Shown here one piece after another: positions 43,531 through 52,021 of a stretch of DNA of 64,000 bases. Position numbers and translations under genes: made by a program. Source of the stretch: Armatimonadota bacterium (lineage in GTDB: Bacteria > Armatimonadota > Fimbriimonadia > Fimbriimonadales > Fimbriimonadaceae); the NCBI GenBank assembly GCA_025360125.1, contig JANYCU010000045.1, positions 124,001-188,000 on the forward strand, read 5' to 3'. Positions within the stretch are counted from its first letter, which is position 1; each line of letters opens with the position of its first letter. Below the pieces are notes generated by a model. That model had not been told where the DNA came from. It saw only the letters and a program-made list of their open reading frames with translations, and made no database searches.

Positions 43531-43601
43531 TCGTGTCGCGCCTTTGCGATAGATTGTGCCCCTTAGAGGAACACTATGGCTAGTCTACCGAGGTTCGTCA
43601 G

Positions 43602-44666
43602 CTACCTACAGGCATAAATAGTATCCGGTTTCGGAAGTCCTGGAATCTCAATTCTTTCGACCCTATACTTCCCCGGAATCAATTTGTATGCTTTGCCACT
43701 GCCAACTAACAGAACGGTATCGGCATCAAGCGCGGCACAACTTGGGGCGTGCAAATCAGGCCCAGGCATAAACGATTTTCCAGTTGTAGGCGAGAAGAAA
43801 ACCATATGTCCTTGCAGGTGACGATTTGGCACACAGCCAAAAAGGCCTGGTCCGGAAAGCCACAAATAGGAGCTAATAATGTTTGCTTCAGGCGCAATGA
43901 GGATTTCTTCCGCCGTTTCAAGGTCCATGACGTAGAGGCTGTCGTACCCTCCTTCTCCGTCCCCAAGGGTGTGAAATGAGGAGACAAGCATAAAAGGCGT
44001 ATTAGCCGCCCTTAATTTAGGCTCCCGGTGCCGTTTCCCGATATCGACAGTTTTCTTGGTCACTCCTTTGTCATCAAGTTGAGTCATCACGAACTCTTTT
44101 GATCCTTTCTTTTCGGCAGTTACCCAAAAACTATCGGATTCACGACACCTCGTTCGCTGGTCCAAGTCGGATACTTTTTTACAAACCCAACCAGCAAGTT
44201 CATGGTCCGAGCCAAATTTTGTCAAAGAACGCTTATAAACATAAACATTGTTAACACCACCATTGACCATCAAGCTGTCGATCATCAAACTGTCCCCAAA
44301 CCAAAAGATTTCGCTACTCGCCAATAAATGGGTTTTTGCTAGCAAACCATCTTTGGTGACCACAAAAATATCGGTTACATCACTTGTTTCGACCAGGGCT
44401 GCAACCATCGTCCCATCTGGCGATATTTGAACCTTCCTCAGGTTAGAATCAGCCGTTAATTTGCAAACCACGCTTGCTTTTGAGTCCAAGAACGCTAATT
44501 GGAAATCTTGATCTCTTGGAGCATCCTTGAGATAAGTTGTCACGTAGGCAATTGCTTTTGAGCTCGCGACCTGCCGAAGGTCCTTGATGAGTCGCGCTTC
44601 ATAATCCGGCTTCAGTCCCGCGACTTGTAACATTAGTGCAAGCAACATACAATTCTTGATCCCCAA
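43602..44666 (-). CDS. Secreted protein of unknown function, probably a beta-propeller
   Basis: 354 residues; the TTG at 44666 gives MGIKNCMLLALMLQVAGL as a weak signal peptide, although the in-frame ATG at 44648 could also be used. The body is rich in beta-type strands of similar size (VQISPDGTMVAALVETSDVT, IFVVTKDGLLAKTHLLASSE, YDSLYVMDLETAEEILIAPE), reminiscent of WD40/TolB-like propellers. Repeated SDGT/PDGTM turns support this. No enzyme motif is seen. It is followed on the same strand by the hypothetical deacetylase-like gene upstream (44703-45530). Confidence 0.62.
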   Translation of the reverse strand: MGIKNCMLLALMLQVAGLKPDYEARLIKDLRQVASSKAIAYVTTYLKDAPRDQDFQLAFLDSKASVVCKLTADSNLRKVQISPDGTMVAALVETSDVTDIFVVTKDGLLAKTHLLASSEIFWFGDSLMIDSLMVNGGVNNVYVYKRSLTKFGSDHELAGWVCKKVSDLDQRTRCRESDSFWVTAEKKGSKEFVMTQLDDKGVTKKTVDIGKRHREPKLRAANTPFMLVSSFHTLGDGEGGYDSLYVMDLETAEEILIAPEANIISSYLWLSGPGLFGCVPNRHLQGHMVFFSPTTGKSFMPGPDLHAPSCAALDADTVLLVGSGKAYKLIPGKYRVERIEIPGLPKPDTIYACR

Positions 44667-44702
44667 CGATCAGACGCCCTTTGATACATCGGGTTACAGC
44701 CG

Positions 44703-45530
44703 TTAGTCAACCAGCTGTCGCAGTCGTTGGAATTCACCCGCGACCTCGCCGACCGGAGCAATCCACAAATTCTTGCGCTTTTGATTGATGTTCTCCAGCA
44801 CCAAGCGATGAAGTAAAATCGACGCATTCGACTCGGTAAACAGCCGTCGGAAAGGAATGATCACCCAGCTCAGTTCGTTCGATTGGCCCAAATCCGCCAG
44901 CCAATTGGAAGAGTAACCGAGAACAGGAGTGGTCGCAAGGTTCTTCACATTCGAACTCAGACGGTTAACCCCTTCGGTGCCCGTCACCACGTGCTTAAAC
45001 AGATTCTGAGAAATGAGGCTGACATTTTTGCCTGCGATCGTTAACTCCGCGCTCCGGTGCGCCAAGCCCAAAGGCTCGGTATGAAAGAACTCTTCGACAA
45101 AGTCCTTGGCCAAGTTCAATTCCTCGATCAGGGCCGGGATGGTCCAACCAAAGAGGTTTCCGTCAAAGGTTTGCGATTCAAACGGTGAACAACCAAACTC
45201 GTGTCGACTCCCTGCCAGGCGCTTCCACAAGATGGCATCCTCGAGAACCACGTCGGGATCGACGTAAAAACTCGCTCGAAACCCTAGTTGTTCCAGGATC
45301 GGAGGAGCTAAATCGGCATGTTCTTGCAGGCCACCAATATAAGCAAAACTGACCGCGCATTTAGCCTTATTGGGCCAAACGATTGAGGCACTTTTGCGTG
45401 CCGTTTCTTGTTCAAGAATCGGAAAAATTGCACCGAGATTGGTGTCAGGAGAACTGTTTGGCGATTTTCCTTTATTTGTCCAGTTTCCCCTCATGCTGGG
45501 CTTTATCCATGCACGGATCGTGCCGACCAC
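44703..45530 (-). CDS. Degenerate polysaccharide deacetylase-like protein
   Basis: 275 residues. The segment KCAVSFAYIGGLQEHADLAP, then LEQLGFRASFYVDPDVVLED, follows the NodB-homology pattern (strand 1, then LxxxGxxATFFV). The metal and catalytic residues are missing: where TFDDG is expected there is SFAYIG, and HEFGCSPFES replaces the HE.G.HT.SH zinc motif. It is therefore probably a non-catalytic carbohydrate-binding relative. No signal peptide is obvious. Several starts are possible (GTG 45530 or ATG 45494). Confidence 0.6.
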   Translation of the reverse strand: MVGTIRAWIKPSMRGNWTNKGKSPNSSPDTNLGAIFPILEQETARKSASIVWPNKAKCAVSFAYIGGLQEHADLAPPILEQLGFRASFYVDPDVVLEDAILWKRLAGSRHEFGCSPFESQTFDGNLFGWTIPALIEELNLAKDFVEEFFHTEPLGLAHRSAELTIAGKNVSLISQNLFKHVVTGTEGVNRLSSNVKNLATTPVLGYSSNWLADLGQSNELSWVIIPFRRLFTESNASILLHRLVLENINQKRKNLWIAPVGEVAGEFQRLRQLVD

Positions 45531-45623
45531 GGCACTTTTGCAATAACCCGCATTAACTGTTAAATGTGAGGAAAGGTTGGGCAGAATGCTGAAAGCTAAC
45601 AGCTTTTTGGCTAAGCGAAGGGC

Positions 45624-47000
45624 CTAAAGCCTTCCGCGAGACTTGACATCCAAGTAGAAATTGACCAAATCGCCCGCTAAATCCTGAGGTTCCGAGTCCA
45701 AAACATTGATATTCGCCGACTTCAGCATGGTAGCCGCCTGTCGCCGCTCATCGGTCAGGAAGTGAGCGCTGGCAAATCGGAACAAGGTCTCGGCATCCTC
45801 CGGCTCGTTGCGCAAAATCTCTCGAAATCGAGGGTCGTTGATGTTGGCCAGCAATGCGATGTGATTGCGAGAGAAAGAACCAAATGATTTGATCACGTCG
45901 GTGGCTTGATCGCGGTCCTCGACCGCGGTGAAATTGATCAACAGCGAGCGACGCTTATGCCGAGAGGCCAAATAGCTAAATGCCCGAACCGGATCGGATT
46001 CGACGGGCTCGGCCACCAGATTGTAAACGGCGTTCAGCATCACGCCCAGCTGTCGATGCCCTTTTTTGGGCGGAACAAATTGGATGATATCCGCTCCGTA
46101 GGCGAGCAGGCCAACGTTATCCCCGGCGGAAATTGCCGCGTGGATGACGAGAAGAATGGAGTCGAGCACAAGGTCAAGCTTGCGTACGCCATTGATCTCG
46201 GCCATCATGTGCCGGCCGCAATCAACGCAAAGAATAACCGCCTGATTGCGCTCGACTTCATACTCCCGAACGATGATTTTCCCCCGGCGGGCAGTGGCCT
46301 TCCAATCGACCTTTCGAAAATCGTCACCCTCGGAATAATCCCGCAGCGATTCGAACTCGGTACCCATGCCCTTCAACCTAGACTTTCGAATTCCCGCCTC
46401 GCGAAGGCGTCCTTGCTGATTCAACAGTTGGAATTCGCGCAGCGCCAAAATGTTTGGAAAGACCTTCACTGGCTGCTCAGTATTAAGCCTTATTTGCTTC
46501 TGTACTAAACCAAACGGGCAGTTTAGTCGGAGGTAGGTCGCCCGAAAAAACTCTTCCCCCCGCTCAGGCGGAACCAAAAAATATTCGTACGTGAATTTCT
46601 GACCGGGAGAAATGCTAAATTTCGTTTCTGGCACTTCGGCCGAAAATGTCGCCGGGATTTCGTCGCGAATGACTCCGGACAAGTGAAAATCACCGTCGTG
46701 TTCAAGCTCGATCCGAATTCGATTTCGCGCCCGAACCGAAAGTACCGCATCCATTCGGCGTCGAAACCGAAGATCCTTACTATTCGGGCCGAAGTAATAC
46801 GTGATTAGCAAGGCAAACAGCAAGGCAATATTGTAGAACCATCCGAACCACAAAAAACCAAAAAGAGTCGCCACCGCAATCAGCGGAATACCAAGGGCTA
46901 CGAGGAACCAAAAGAATTTAGTCGGCACCATTTGGCTACGAACCACCTGTGGCTCGAAGAAAGTATCCGTTTTTCCAAACTCGTTCTGATTTTCTGGCAT
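45624..47000 (-). CDS. DUF58 domain protein
   Basis: 458 residues from the ATG at 47000; AGGAGAGG lies 11 nt upstream. Two transmembrane helices at about 25-70 precede an Ig-like segment and the DUF58 core: GTEFESLRDYSEGDDFRKVD followed by WKATARRGKIIVREYEVE, then a von Willebrand-like stretch (VILCVDCGRHM) with a partly kept metal site. DUF58 proteins usually work with MoxR AAA ATPases and transglutaminase-like proteins; none of these is adjacent here. Divergent from the RDD gene. Confidence 0.88.
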   Translation of the reverse strand: MPENQNEFGKTDTFFEPQVVRSQMVPTKFFWFLVALGIPLIAVATLFGFLWFGWFYNIALLFALLITYYFGPNSKDLRFRRRMDAVLSVRARNRIRIELEHDGDFHLSGVIRDEIPATFSAEVPETKFSISPGQKFTYEYFLVPPERGEEFFRATYLRLNCPFGLVQKQIRLNTEQPVKVFPNILALREFQLLNQQGRLREAGIRKSRLKGMGTEFESLRDYSEGDDFRKVDWKATARRGKIIVREYEVERNQAVILCVDCGRHMMAEINGVRKLDLVLDSILLVIHAAISAGDNVGLLAYGADIIQFVPPKKGHRQLGVMLNAVYNLVAEPVESDPVRAFSYLASRHKRRSLLINFTAVEDRDQATDVIKSFGSFSRNHIALLANINDPRFREILRNEPEDAETLFRFASAHFLTDERRQAATMLKSANINVLDSEPQDLAGDLVNFYLDVKSRGRL

Positions 47001-47021
47001 TTCAAACCAAGCCTCTCCTAG

Positions 47022-47027
47022 TACAAT
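47022..47027 (+). promoter_or_regulatory. -10 element, leaderless start of the RDD gene
   Basis: AGTACAAT: TACAAT ends 6 nt before the GTG at 47034. It lies in a 33-bp divergent spacer shared with the DUF58 gene. Confidence 0.6.
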
Positions 47028-47033
47028 CAAGCC

Positions 47034-47798
47034 GTGCCTCTGGATATTGCCGTCCTGAGTCCTGAAAAGACTGTTTTAACTTACCGCCTTGCCGGGCTTG
47101 GAAGTCGTGCCTTAGCCCACTTTATTGATTGCCTAATCATTCTTGCAACCATCATCTTGCTTTACGTTTTGGTGATCATGTTCGCGGGGCTGAGTTTTGG
47201 GGTCAGTCCCGATTTGTCCGAGATCGCTCTCGGTGTCGTCCTCTTCATCGTCAGCTTATTGCCGTTCGCCTACTTCATCTTTTTCGAAGGATTTTGGAAC
47301 GGACAAACCATTGGTAAAAAGATGGCGGGAATTCGCGTTCGAATGGCCGATGGCACCCCCATTACCTTTGCTGCATCAACCGGACGAAATCTGCTTCGGG
47401 TCGCTGACTTTCTTCCCGCACTTTACTTCTTGGGGACGGTCGCAATGTTCGTGAACCCAAAGCTTCAGCGGGTTGGTGACCTTGTGGCCGGAACCATCGT
47501 AACCCACGAAGTTCGAACTATACCAACATTCAGCATCGCCCCTCACCGAGTCGGAATTCACTCCCTCGAGAACTTAGTCGGAGAATTGCGCAATATGACC
47601 GACGCGCAATACTATGTGCTTCGTCGATATTGCGACCGTTTCCCCGAGTTGCCGAGTGATGTCCAGAACCACTTGACCGACACCGTCTGGCTACCCATGG
47701 CCGAGGCCTTGGGCGTGAAGATGCAAAATCAGGTCCATCCGCTCTACCTAGCCGAAGCAACGGTCATGAAATATGGCCGTGTGCGAGGGCTGTTGTAA
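47034..47798 (+). CDS. RDD family membrane protein
   Basis: 254 residues. The N-terminus starts PLDIAVLSPEKTVLTYRLAG, then the RDD motif LGSRALAHFIDCLIILATII (Arg, Asp in helix 1), a second and third helix (AGLSFGVS.. to FFEGFWNGQTIGKK) and GRNLLRVADFLPALYFLGTV. After about residue 150 a soluble tail begins, ending with a cytoplasmic helical part (MTDAQYYVLRRYCDRFPELP). RDD proteins have been linked to ion transport or osmotic stress. The GTG start is set by the leaderless -10. Confidence 0.88.
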   Translation: MPLDIAVLSPEKTVLTYRLAGLGSRALAHFIDCLIILATIILLYVLVIMFAGLSFGVSPDLSEIALGVVLFIVSLLPFAYFIFFEGFWNGQTIGKKMAGIRVRMADGTPITFAASTGRNLLRVADFLPALYFLGTVAMFVNPKLQRVGDLVAGTIVTHEVRTIPTFSIAPHRVGIHSLENLVGELRNMTDAQYYVLRRYCDRFPELPSDVQNHLTDTVWLPMAEALGVKMQNQVHPLYLAEATVMKYGRVRGLL

Positions 47799-47800
47799 TC

Positions 47801-48006
47801 CGTGGGGACGAAATGGGGACAAGTGGGAACAACTGGTCAAGTGGGTAAAACCTCACAAAACACGTTAGGTTTTCCACAGCTTTACCAAGAGGTGAGCGCG
47901 AAGCAAAGCAACCTTCAAAAAAGTGGGGTTATACCGCTTTCCCACACCCTTAATAATAAGAATAATCTTCTTTATATAAGCAAGCTCTTTAGAAGAGAGG
48001 GTGTGG
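47801..48006 (+). other. Repeat-rich, AT-rich intergenic segment with DnaA-box-like sites upstream of recF
   Basis: It contains: (i) a near-tandem array of GTGGGGACGAA, ATGGGGACAA, GTGGGAACAA, CTGGTCAA, GTGGGTAAAA (47801-47850); (ii) TTTTCCACA (47870-47878) and TTTCCCACA (47938-47946), each one or two bases from the DnaA box TTATCCACA, with the reverse form TGTGGATTG at the recF start (48002-48010); (iii) an AT-rich stretch (47949-47980). A short frame reading VG.TG-type repeats crosses it but is probably not coding. It may be an origin-type region or only the recF control region. Confidence 0.4.
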
Positions 48007-48007
48007 A

Positions 48008-49102
48008 TTGAGCTTTGCGGCCAAACATTTACGGCTTTCAAATTTCCGAAACTTTGGACACCTTGAGTTGGAAATTCCGAATGGATTCACGATCTTGACC
48101 GGCCAAAACGCTCAAGGCAAGACAAGCATTCTTGAATCGTTGTATTGGCTCTCGACTACCAGGATGCTGAGAGGTACTCGCGATGCCGAAGCAATCAAGC
48201 AAGGCGAAGCCGGATGTTTGGTTGAAGCCGAGTTGGTAACCGGAACGACGATCGGAGCAACCTTAGAGCAGGGCTCGCGAAAGAAATTCTATTTGAACGG
48301 AGCATCTTTGCCAAGAGCTTCGGATGTTTTGGGACGACTGCCTTGCGTGGTCATCTCAATCTTTGATCTCGAGATTGTTCGCGGAGACCCTTCCGACCGA
48401 AGGCTGTTTCTCGATATCGAACTTTCATCGCTATTTCCCGCCTATCTGAGGCATCTTTCGATCTATAAACGGGCACTTGAACAGCGAAATGCGTTGCTAA
48501 AAATGGCTCAGGAGCGGGCAATGGACGACTTTTCGTTTGACACATGGGAAGAGCCCTTGGCCAAAGAAGGAGCCGAATTGCGAAGGATTCGGAACGAGTA
48601 TTTAGATTCACTCGGGCCAAAGGTGACTCGTTACCATTCGCAGATGAGTAGCCAACCTGAAGTACTGCAACTGTCGTATATTTTGAAGGACGAGTCGACG
48701 GATCGAGATTCGCTGTTGCGAGGCTATCAGGAAACCCGACGGGCCGACATCCATCGGGGAACGACCCAGATTGGACCCCATCGTGATGATATTGAGATTC
48801 GGATCGAAAACAAGGATGCCCGTTTGTTTGGCTCTCAGGGCCAGCAGCGAACTGCGGTCATTGCTTTAAAGCTCGCAACCCTCGAAATGGCTAAAGAACA
48901 CCTGGGCGAGTCTCCATTGTTATTACTGGATGATATGCTCTCAGATCTTGACGCCGAAAGGCGGTCTCGACTGTGTCATGTCGTGGCGACTGAAGCGGGG
49001 CAAGCCATCCTTACTTGTACCGAGGCCAGCGCGGCGGGAGAGGAAATCCTTGACCGATCGGTCGTGTACGCTGTAAAACAAGGAACGGTGAGTCAACCAT
49101 GA
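48008..49102 (+). CDS. recF: DNA replication and repair protein RecF
   Basis: 364 residues with the RecF ATPase head: LRLSNFRNFGHLELEIPNGF, the P-loop LTGQNAQGKTSILESLYW (about 31-48), signature GSQGQQRTAVIALKLA and Walker B SPLLLLDDMLSDLD. RecF loads RecA at gaps with RecO and RecR. The start is a TTG with AGAGAGGG upstream. The usual dnaA-dnaN neighbours are absent; dciA overlaps its stop by 4 nt (ATGA). Confidence 0.95.
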   Translation: MSFAAKHLRLSNFRNFGHLELEIPNGFTILTGQNAQGKTSILESLYWLSTTRMLRGTRDAEAIKQGEAGCLVEAELVTGTTIGATLEQGSRKKFYLNGASLPRASDVLGRLPCVVISIFDLEIVRGDPSDRRLFLDIELSSLFPAYLRHLSIYKRALEQRNALLKMAQERAMDDFSFDTWEEPLAKEGAELRRIRNEYLDSLGPKVTRYHSQMSSQPEVLQLSYILKDESTDRDSLLRGYQETRRADIHRGTTQIGPHRDDIEIRIENKDARLFGSQGQQRTAVIALKLATLEMAKEHLGESPLLLLDDMLSDLDAERRSRLCHVVATEAGQAILTCTEASAAGEEILDRSVVYAVKQGTVSQP

Positions 49103-49509
49103 ATCCCATTCAACATCTGCTGAACTCAACCGTGATTCCGCCCGAAGTCTTAAAGGCCGCTCGCGCAATTTCAGTGATGCGCAAATGGGAGCAAGTGGTT
49201 GGCAAGGACATGGCCAATCGAAGCTGGCCCGAACGATACGACCATGGAACCCTTTGGATCGCAGTAAGCGGCTCGGCATGGGCCCAAGAGCTGCGCATGC
49301 AAAAAGATGAGATTCTCTCTCGACTGAACACGATCGCCGACGAACCTGGACTCTTTTTAAACGCTCGATTTGGCGTTCGCCCCCTCAAAAAAAAAGAGAC
49401 TGGCCCCGCAGCGGAAGTTCCCGTTTCGGATTCTGAGGGGCTGTCCATCCGAGAAATTGCGGAGAAAAGGCAACAAGCGTGGCGCGATGCTTCAGGAACT
49501 AAAAGCTAG
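49099..49509 (+). CDS. DUF721/DciA-like helicase loader
   Basis: 136 residues. The N-terminal about 95 carry the DciA (DUF721) domain: PPEVLKAARAISVMRKWEQV, VGKDMANRSWPERYDHGTLW, then ALSVSGSAWAQELRMQKDEI. DciA is the common loader of the replicative helicase DnaB in bacteria without DnaC or DnaI, which fits its position after recF. The C-terminus is charged and probably disordered. Confidence 0.85.
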   Translation: MNPIQHLLNSTVIPPEVLKAARAISVMRKWEQVVGKDMANRSWPERYDHGTLWIAVSGSAWAQELRMQKDEILSRLNTIADEPGLFLNARFGVRPLKKKETGPAAEVPVSDSEGLSIREIAEKRQQAWRDASGTKS

Positions 49510-50818
49510 ACCGCTCGTCTTGTTGCTGGGCGGACTCTTGTTCGGCCTCGGCTCTCCTGGCGTATCCTGGATTTTTGGTGCGATTGCTGTTCTCGCTTAC
49601 TGCTTCAAACGGGCTTGGATTGGGACGCTCTGTCTCGGAGTATTTTCGGCCGGATTCTTGGTCATTTGGCACACAACCCCCGCCATTGTGTCGCCCGGCT
49701 CTTTTCATGAAAAGATCATTCTTCAGTCGTTTCCAGACTTCTTAAAGGGCGACAGTCTGTACCGATTTGTGACAGTGAATGAACCAAAACGAACCGGAAT
49801 CTTGAAGACAAGTGAGGGTCAACCGTTGTCACCATTTTCACTCTTGGAGGTCGAAGGGACGGTAAACCCCGGTAAGCAGGGCAATATTCACCCCACCTCG
49901 ATGACGGTCATCTCGAGCGTGCCCATCCTCGATTTCTTGGTTCAATCTCAACGAAACGCAATCGAGCGGACGAATGAAATGTATGGCAAAGAAGACGGAT
50001 CATGGGTCACCGCGCTCACGTTTAACTTTCCGACGGACCTTTCGCATGATGAGAAAGCAGACCTGCGGTTTAATGGCACCTATCACCTCGTCAGCGCCAG
50101 CGGAATGCACGTTTGGGTAATCGCGCTTCTATTGCACTTTTTGTTGGTGCAGACGGGTGTTCCTCGCCATTGGCAGCTGCCGATTGTCTTCGTGCTGTTG
50201 TTGGCATATTGCGCGTTTACTGGGTTTCATCCGGCCACGCTGCGGGCGGCCTTGATGTGGCTCATCGGGTCAGCCGCGTATCTGTTTCGACGGTCTCCGG
50301 ACGGCCTGTCGGCATTGTGTCTCTCCGCCCTGATTTGGCTCTTTTTTGTGCCATCGGACGCCGCCAACGCAGGATTTCAACTTTCGTACATCGTCTCGGG
50401 CTGTTTGCTCCTTTGGTTTGAGCGCCGCCGCCGTGAAGAATCATCGAACGAATTTCGCACCTCAATTGAAGCTGCCGTGGTCGCGACGGTAGCGTCGGAA
50501 CCACTTAGCGCATGGTGGTTTGGACGAATCATTTTCATCGGTCCGATTAGCAATCTTCTGATTGAAATTCCGTCGTCGATCGTGATGATTCTTGGCTTCC
50601 TTGGCCTGATTCCGGGAGTGGGGATTTTATGTGTTTGGGTGGCGAAGCCGCTGATCTGGTGGATGAAAACTGCAACCCAATGGACCGCAGCTTTCCCGAG
50701 CATTCAGTTGCGAATGCATACGCTGCCACCGTGGCTGTATGCAACCTATTACTGCCTGATCTTGGTGTTGCTCTTGGGCCGACAAGCCAACTTCGGTGAC
50801 CCATTTAAGAAGGAGTAG
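49487..50818 (+). CDS. ComEC/Rec2-type DNA uptake channel, membrane part
   Basis: 443 residues from ATG 49487 (overlapping dciA by 23 bp; the frame upstream is a shadow). About 10-12 transmembrane segments. LRFNGTYHLVSASGMHVWV (about 200-218) is the ComEC competence-domain motif (HLLAISGLHV in classical members). No C-terminal metallo-beta-lactamase (nuclease) domain follows, so this is the short ComEC type. It would let single-stranded DNA through the inner membrane. Confidence 0.85.
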   Translation: MLQELKARPLVLLLGGLLFGLGSPGVSWIFGAIAVLAYCFKRAWIGTLCLGVFSAGFLVIWHTTPAIVSPGSFHEKIILQSFPDFLKGDSLYRFVTVNEPKRTGILKTSEGQPLSPFSLLEVEGTVNPGKQGNIHPTSMTVISSVPILDFLVQSQRNAIERTNEMYGKEDGSWVTALTFNFPTDLSHDEKADLRFNGTYHLVSASGMHVWVIALLLHFLLVQTGVPRHWQLPIVFVLLLAYCAFTGFHPATLRAALMWLIGSAAYLFRRSPDGLSALCLSALIWLFFVPSDAANAGFQLSYIVSGCLLLWFERRRREESSNEFRTSIEAAVVATVASEPLSAWWFGRIIFIGPISNLLIEIPSSIVMILGFLGLIPGVGILCVWVAKPLIWWMKTATQWTAAFPSIQLRMHTLPPWLYATYYCLILVLLLGRQANFGDPFKKE

Positions 50819-50841
50819 TAGAATATTAGATAGGTAAAACG

Positions 50842-51084
50842 ATGACAATCCCTAAAGAATTGGAAAGCGTTCTCGCTTCACACCCTGAAATAATCAGCGG
50901 TGCGGTGAGATTCGTTGGAACTCGGATTCCGGTACAAGCCCTCATCGACACTCTGGATTGCGGGGGCGGCATCGAAGAATTCCTTGACGGCTGGCCCGAC
51001 GTTTCTCGTGAGCAAGCTGAGGCCGTCATTCATTGGCAGCAAAACCATGCCAGACTTACCTTCGGTCTCGATCTGGCGAGCTAA
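50842..51084 (+). CDS. DUF433 antitoxin-like protein, second pair
   Basis: 80 residues that match DUF433: LESVLASHPEIISGAVRFVG, TRIPVQALIDTLDCGGGIEE, then the C-terminal helix DVSREQAEAVIHWQQNHARL. AGATAGG lies 8 nt upstream of the ATG. The stop overlaps the following DUF5615 start (TAATG), the same 1-nt coupling as in the pair at 30.3-30.9 kb. Confidence 0.85.
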   Translation: MTIPKELESVLASHPEIISGAVRFVGTRIPVQALIDTLDCGGGIEEFLDGWPDVSREQAEAVIHWQQNHARLTFGLDLAS

Positions 51085-51416
51085 TGCGTGTGCTACTCGA
51101 TAACAATGTGAACCATCGATTTGGCGACCTTCTGGCAGGCCACGAAGTAATTCACGCACGAACCCTTGGTTGGGCCGAGCTGTATAACGGCGACTTAATC
51201 TCTGCGGCGGAGACAAATGGGTTTGATGTGATGATTACGGCCGATAAGCAGATGCAATATCAGCAAAACATCAAGGACCGGACTATTTCCATTGTCGTTT
51301 TGAACAGTGTTATGATCGTGCTGCCGGAGATCTCGCAACTTGCTCCACAAATTCAAGAACTCTTGGACAACGGACCCGTGAGCGGATCATTTACCATTGT
51401 TTCCCCAAAGGTTTAA
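51084..51416 (+). CDS. DUF5615 PIN-like toxin, second pair
   Basis: 110 residues from ATG 51084, the same length as the toxin at 30283-30615. LLDNNVNHRFGDLLAGHEVI, then ARTLGWAELYNGDLISAAET and GFDVMITADKQMQYQQNIKD carry the conserved acidic residues of DUF5615 (D5, E in WAEL, D in ITAD). Likely RNase toxin neutralised by the overlapping DUF433 gene. Confidence 0.85.
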   Translation: MRVLLDNNVNHRFGDLLAGHEVIHARTLGWAELYNGDLISAAETNGFDVMITADKQMQYQQNIKDRTISIVVLNSVMIVLPEISQLAPQIQELLDNGPVSGSFTIVSPKV

Positions 51417-51478
51417 AAACTTTTCAATAAACCATCCGACTTGGTGCAACTATATTGCTGAGGATCCTCAATCCATCC

Positions 51479-52021
51479 ATGATCCAAGGCGGTTCAAACG
51501 ATCAAACAGAAATCAGGGCGCAAATCGAAGCTGCGTATGCCGAATTCGGCGGTGCAATCCTTCGCTTCGCAATCCGACTCTGTGGCAATCGTGACGACGC
51601 CGAAGACATCGTGGTCGAGACATTTGTACGGGCTTTTCAAAACTGGAACGAGTATCACGGCACCGGATCGAGACGAGCATGGCTATTTGGAATTGCCCAC
51701 AACGCAACCCGCATGGCCCGGCGACGACGGCGAAGGTCAGAGATTCAAATTCCAGATGAAATCGAAGCTCCGCAAGGAAATGCAATCGAATGGATAGCGA
51801 TCCAACTGGCAGTAAATGAACTTCCGACCAAACAGAAGGAATCATTTCTCCTAGTCAAAGGCGAAGGCCTGACGGCGCGAGAGGCATCTGAAGCTCTCAA
51901 TCGCCCAATCGGCACCGTCCTCTCGGAAGTCTTCCACGCGCTGCGATTCTTGCGAGCTAAGCTTTCAGAAAAAGAACCAGCAACCTCTCGATCGACGAAA
52001 ATCTGCGAGGCTGAACTATGA
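51479..52021 (+). CDS. ECF-type RNA polymerase sigma factor
   Basis: 180 residues from ATG 51479. Region 2 (about 10-80: QIEAAYAEFGGAILRFAIRL, DAEDIVVETFVRAFQNWNEY, RAWLFGIAHNATRMARR) and region 4 (about 105-165: LAVNELPTKQKESFLLVKGE, AREASEALNRPIGTVLSEVF) are both present. The gene overlaps the anti-sigma start (ATGA), so the pair is co-expressed and probably self-controlled. TATATT lies at 51451-51456. Confidence 0.92.
   Translation: MIQGGSNDQTEIRAQIEAAYAEFGGAILRFAIRLCGNRDDAEDIVVETFVRAFQNWNEYHGTGSRRAWLFGIAHNATRMARRRRRRSEIQIPDEIEAPQGNAIEWIAIQLAVNELPTKQKESFLLVKGEGLTAREASEALNRPIGTVLSEVFHALRFLRAKLSEKEPATSRSTKICEAEL

Noticed and set aside
47802-48011. A 69-residue frame reading GTKWGQVGTTGQVGK.. 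upstream of recF
   Set aside because: Its apparent repeats come from the DNA repeats (GTGGGxACAA) and it runs into the recF start; low-complexity, no family.
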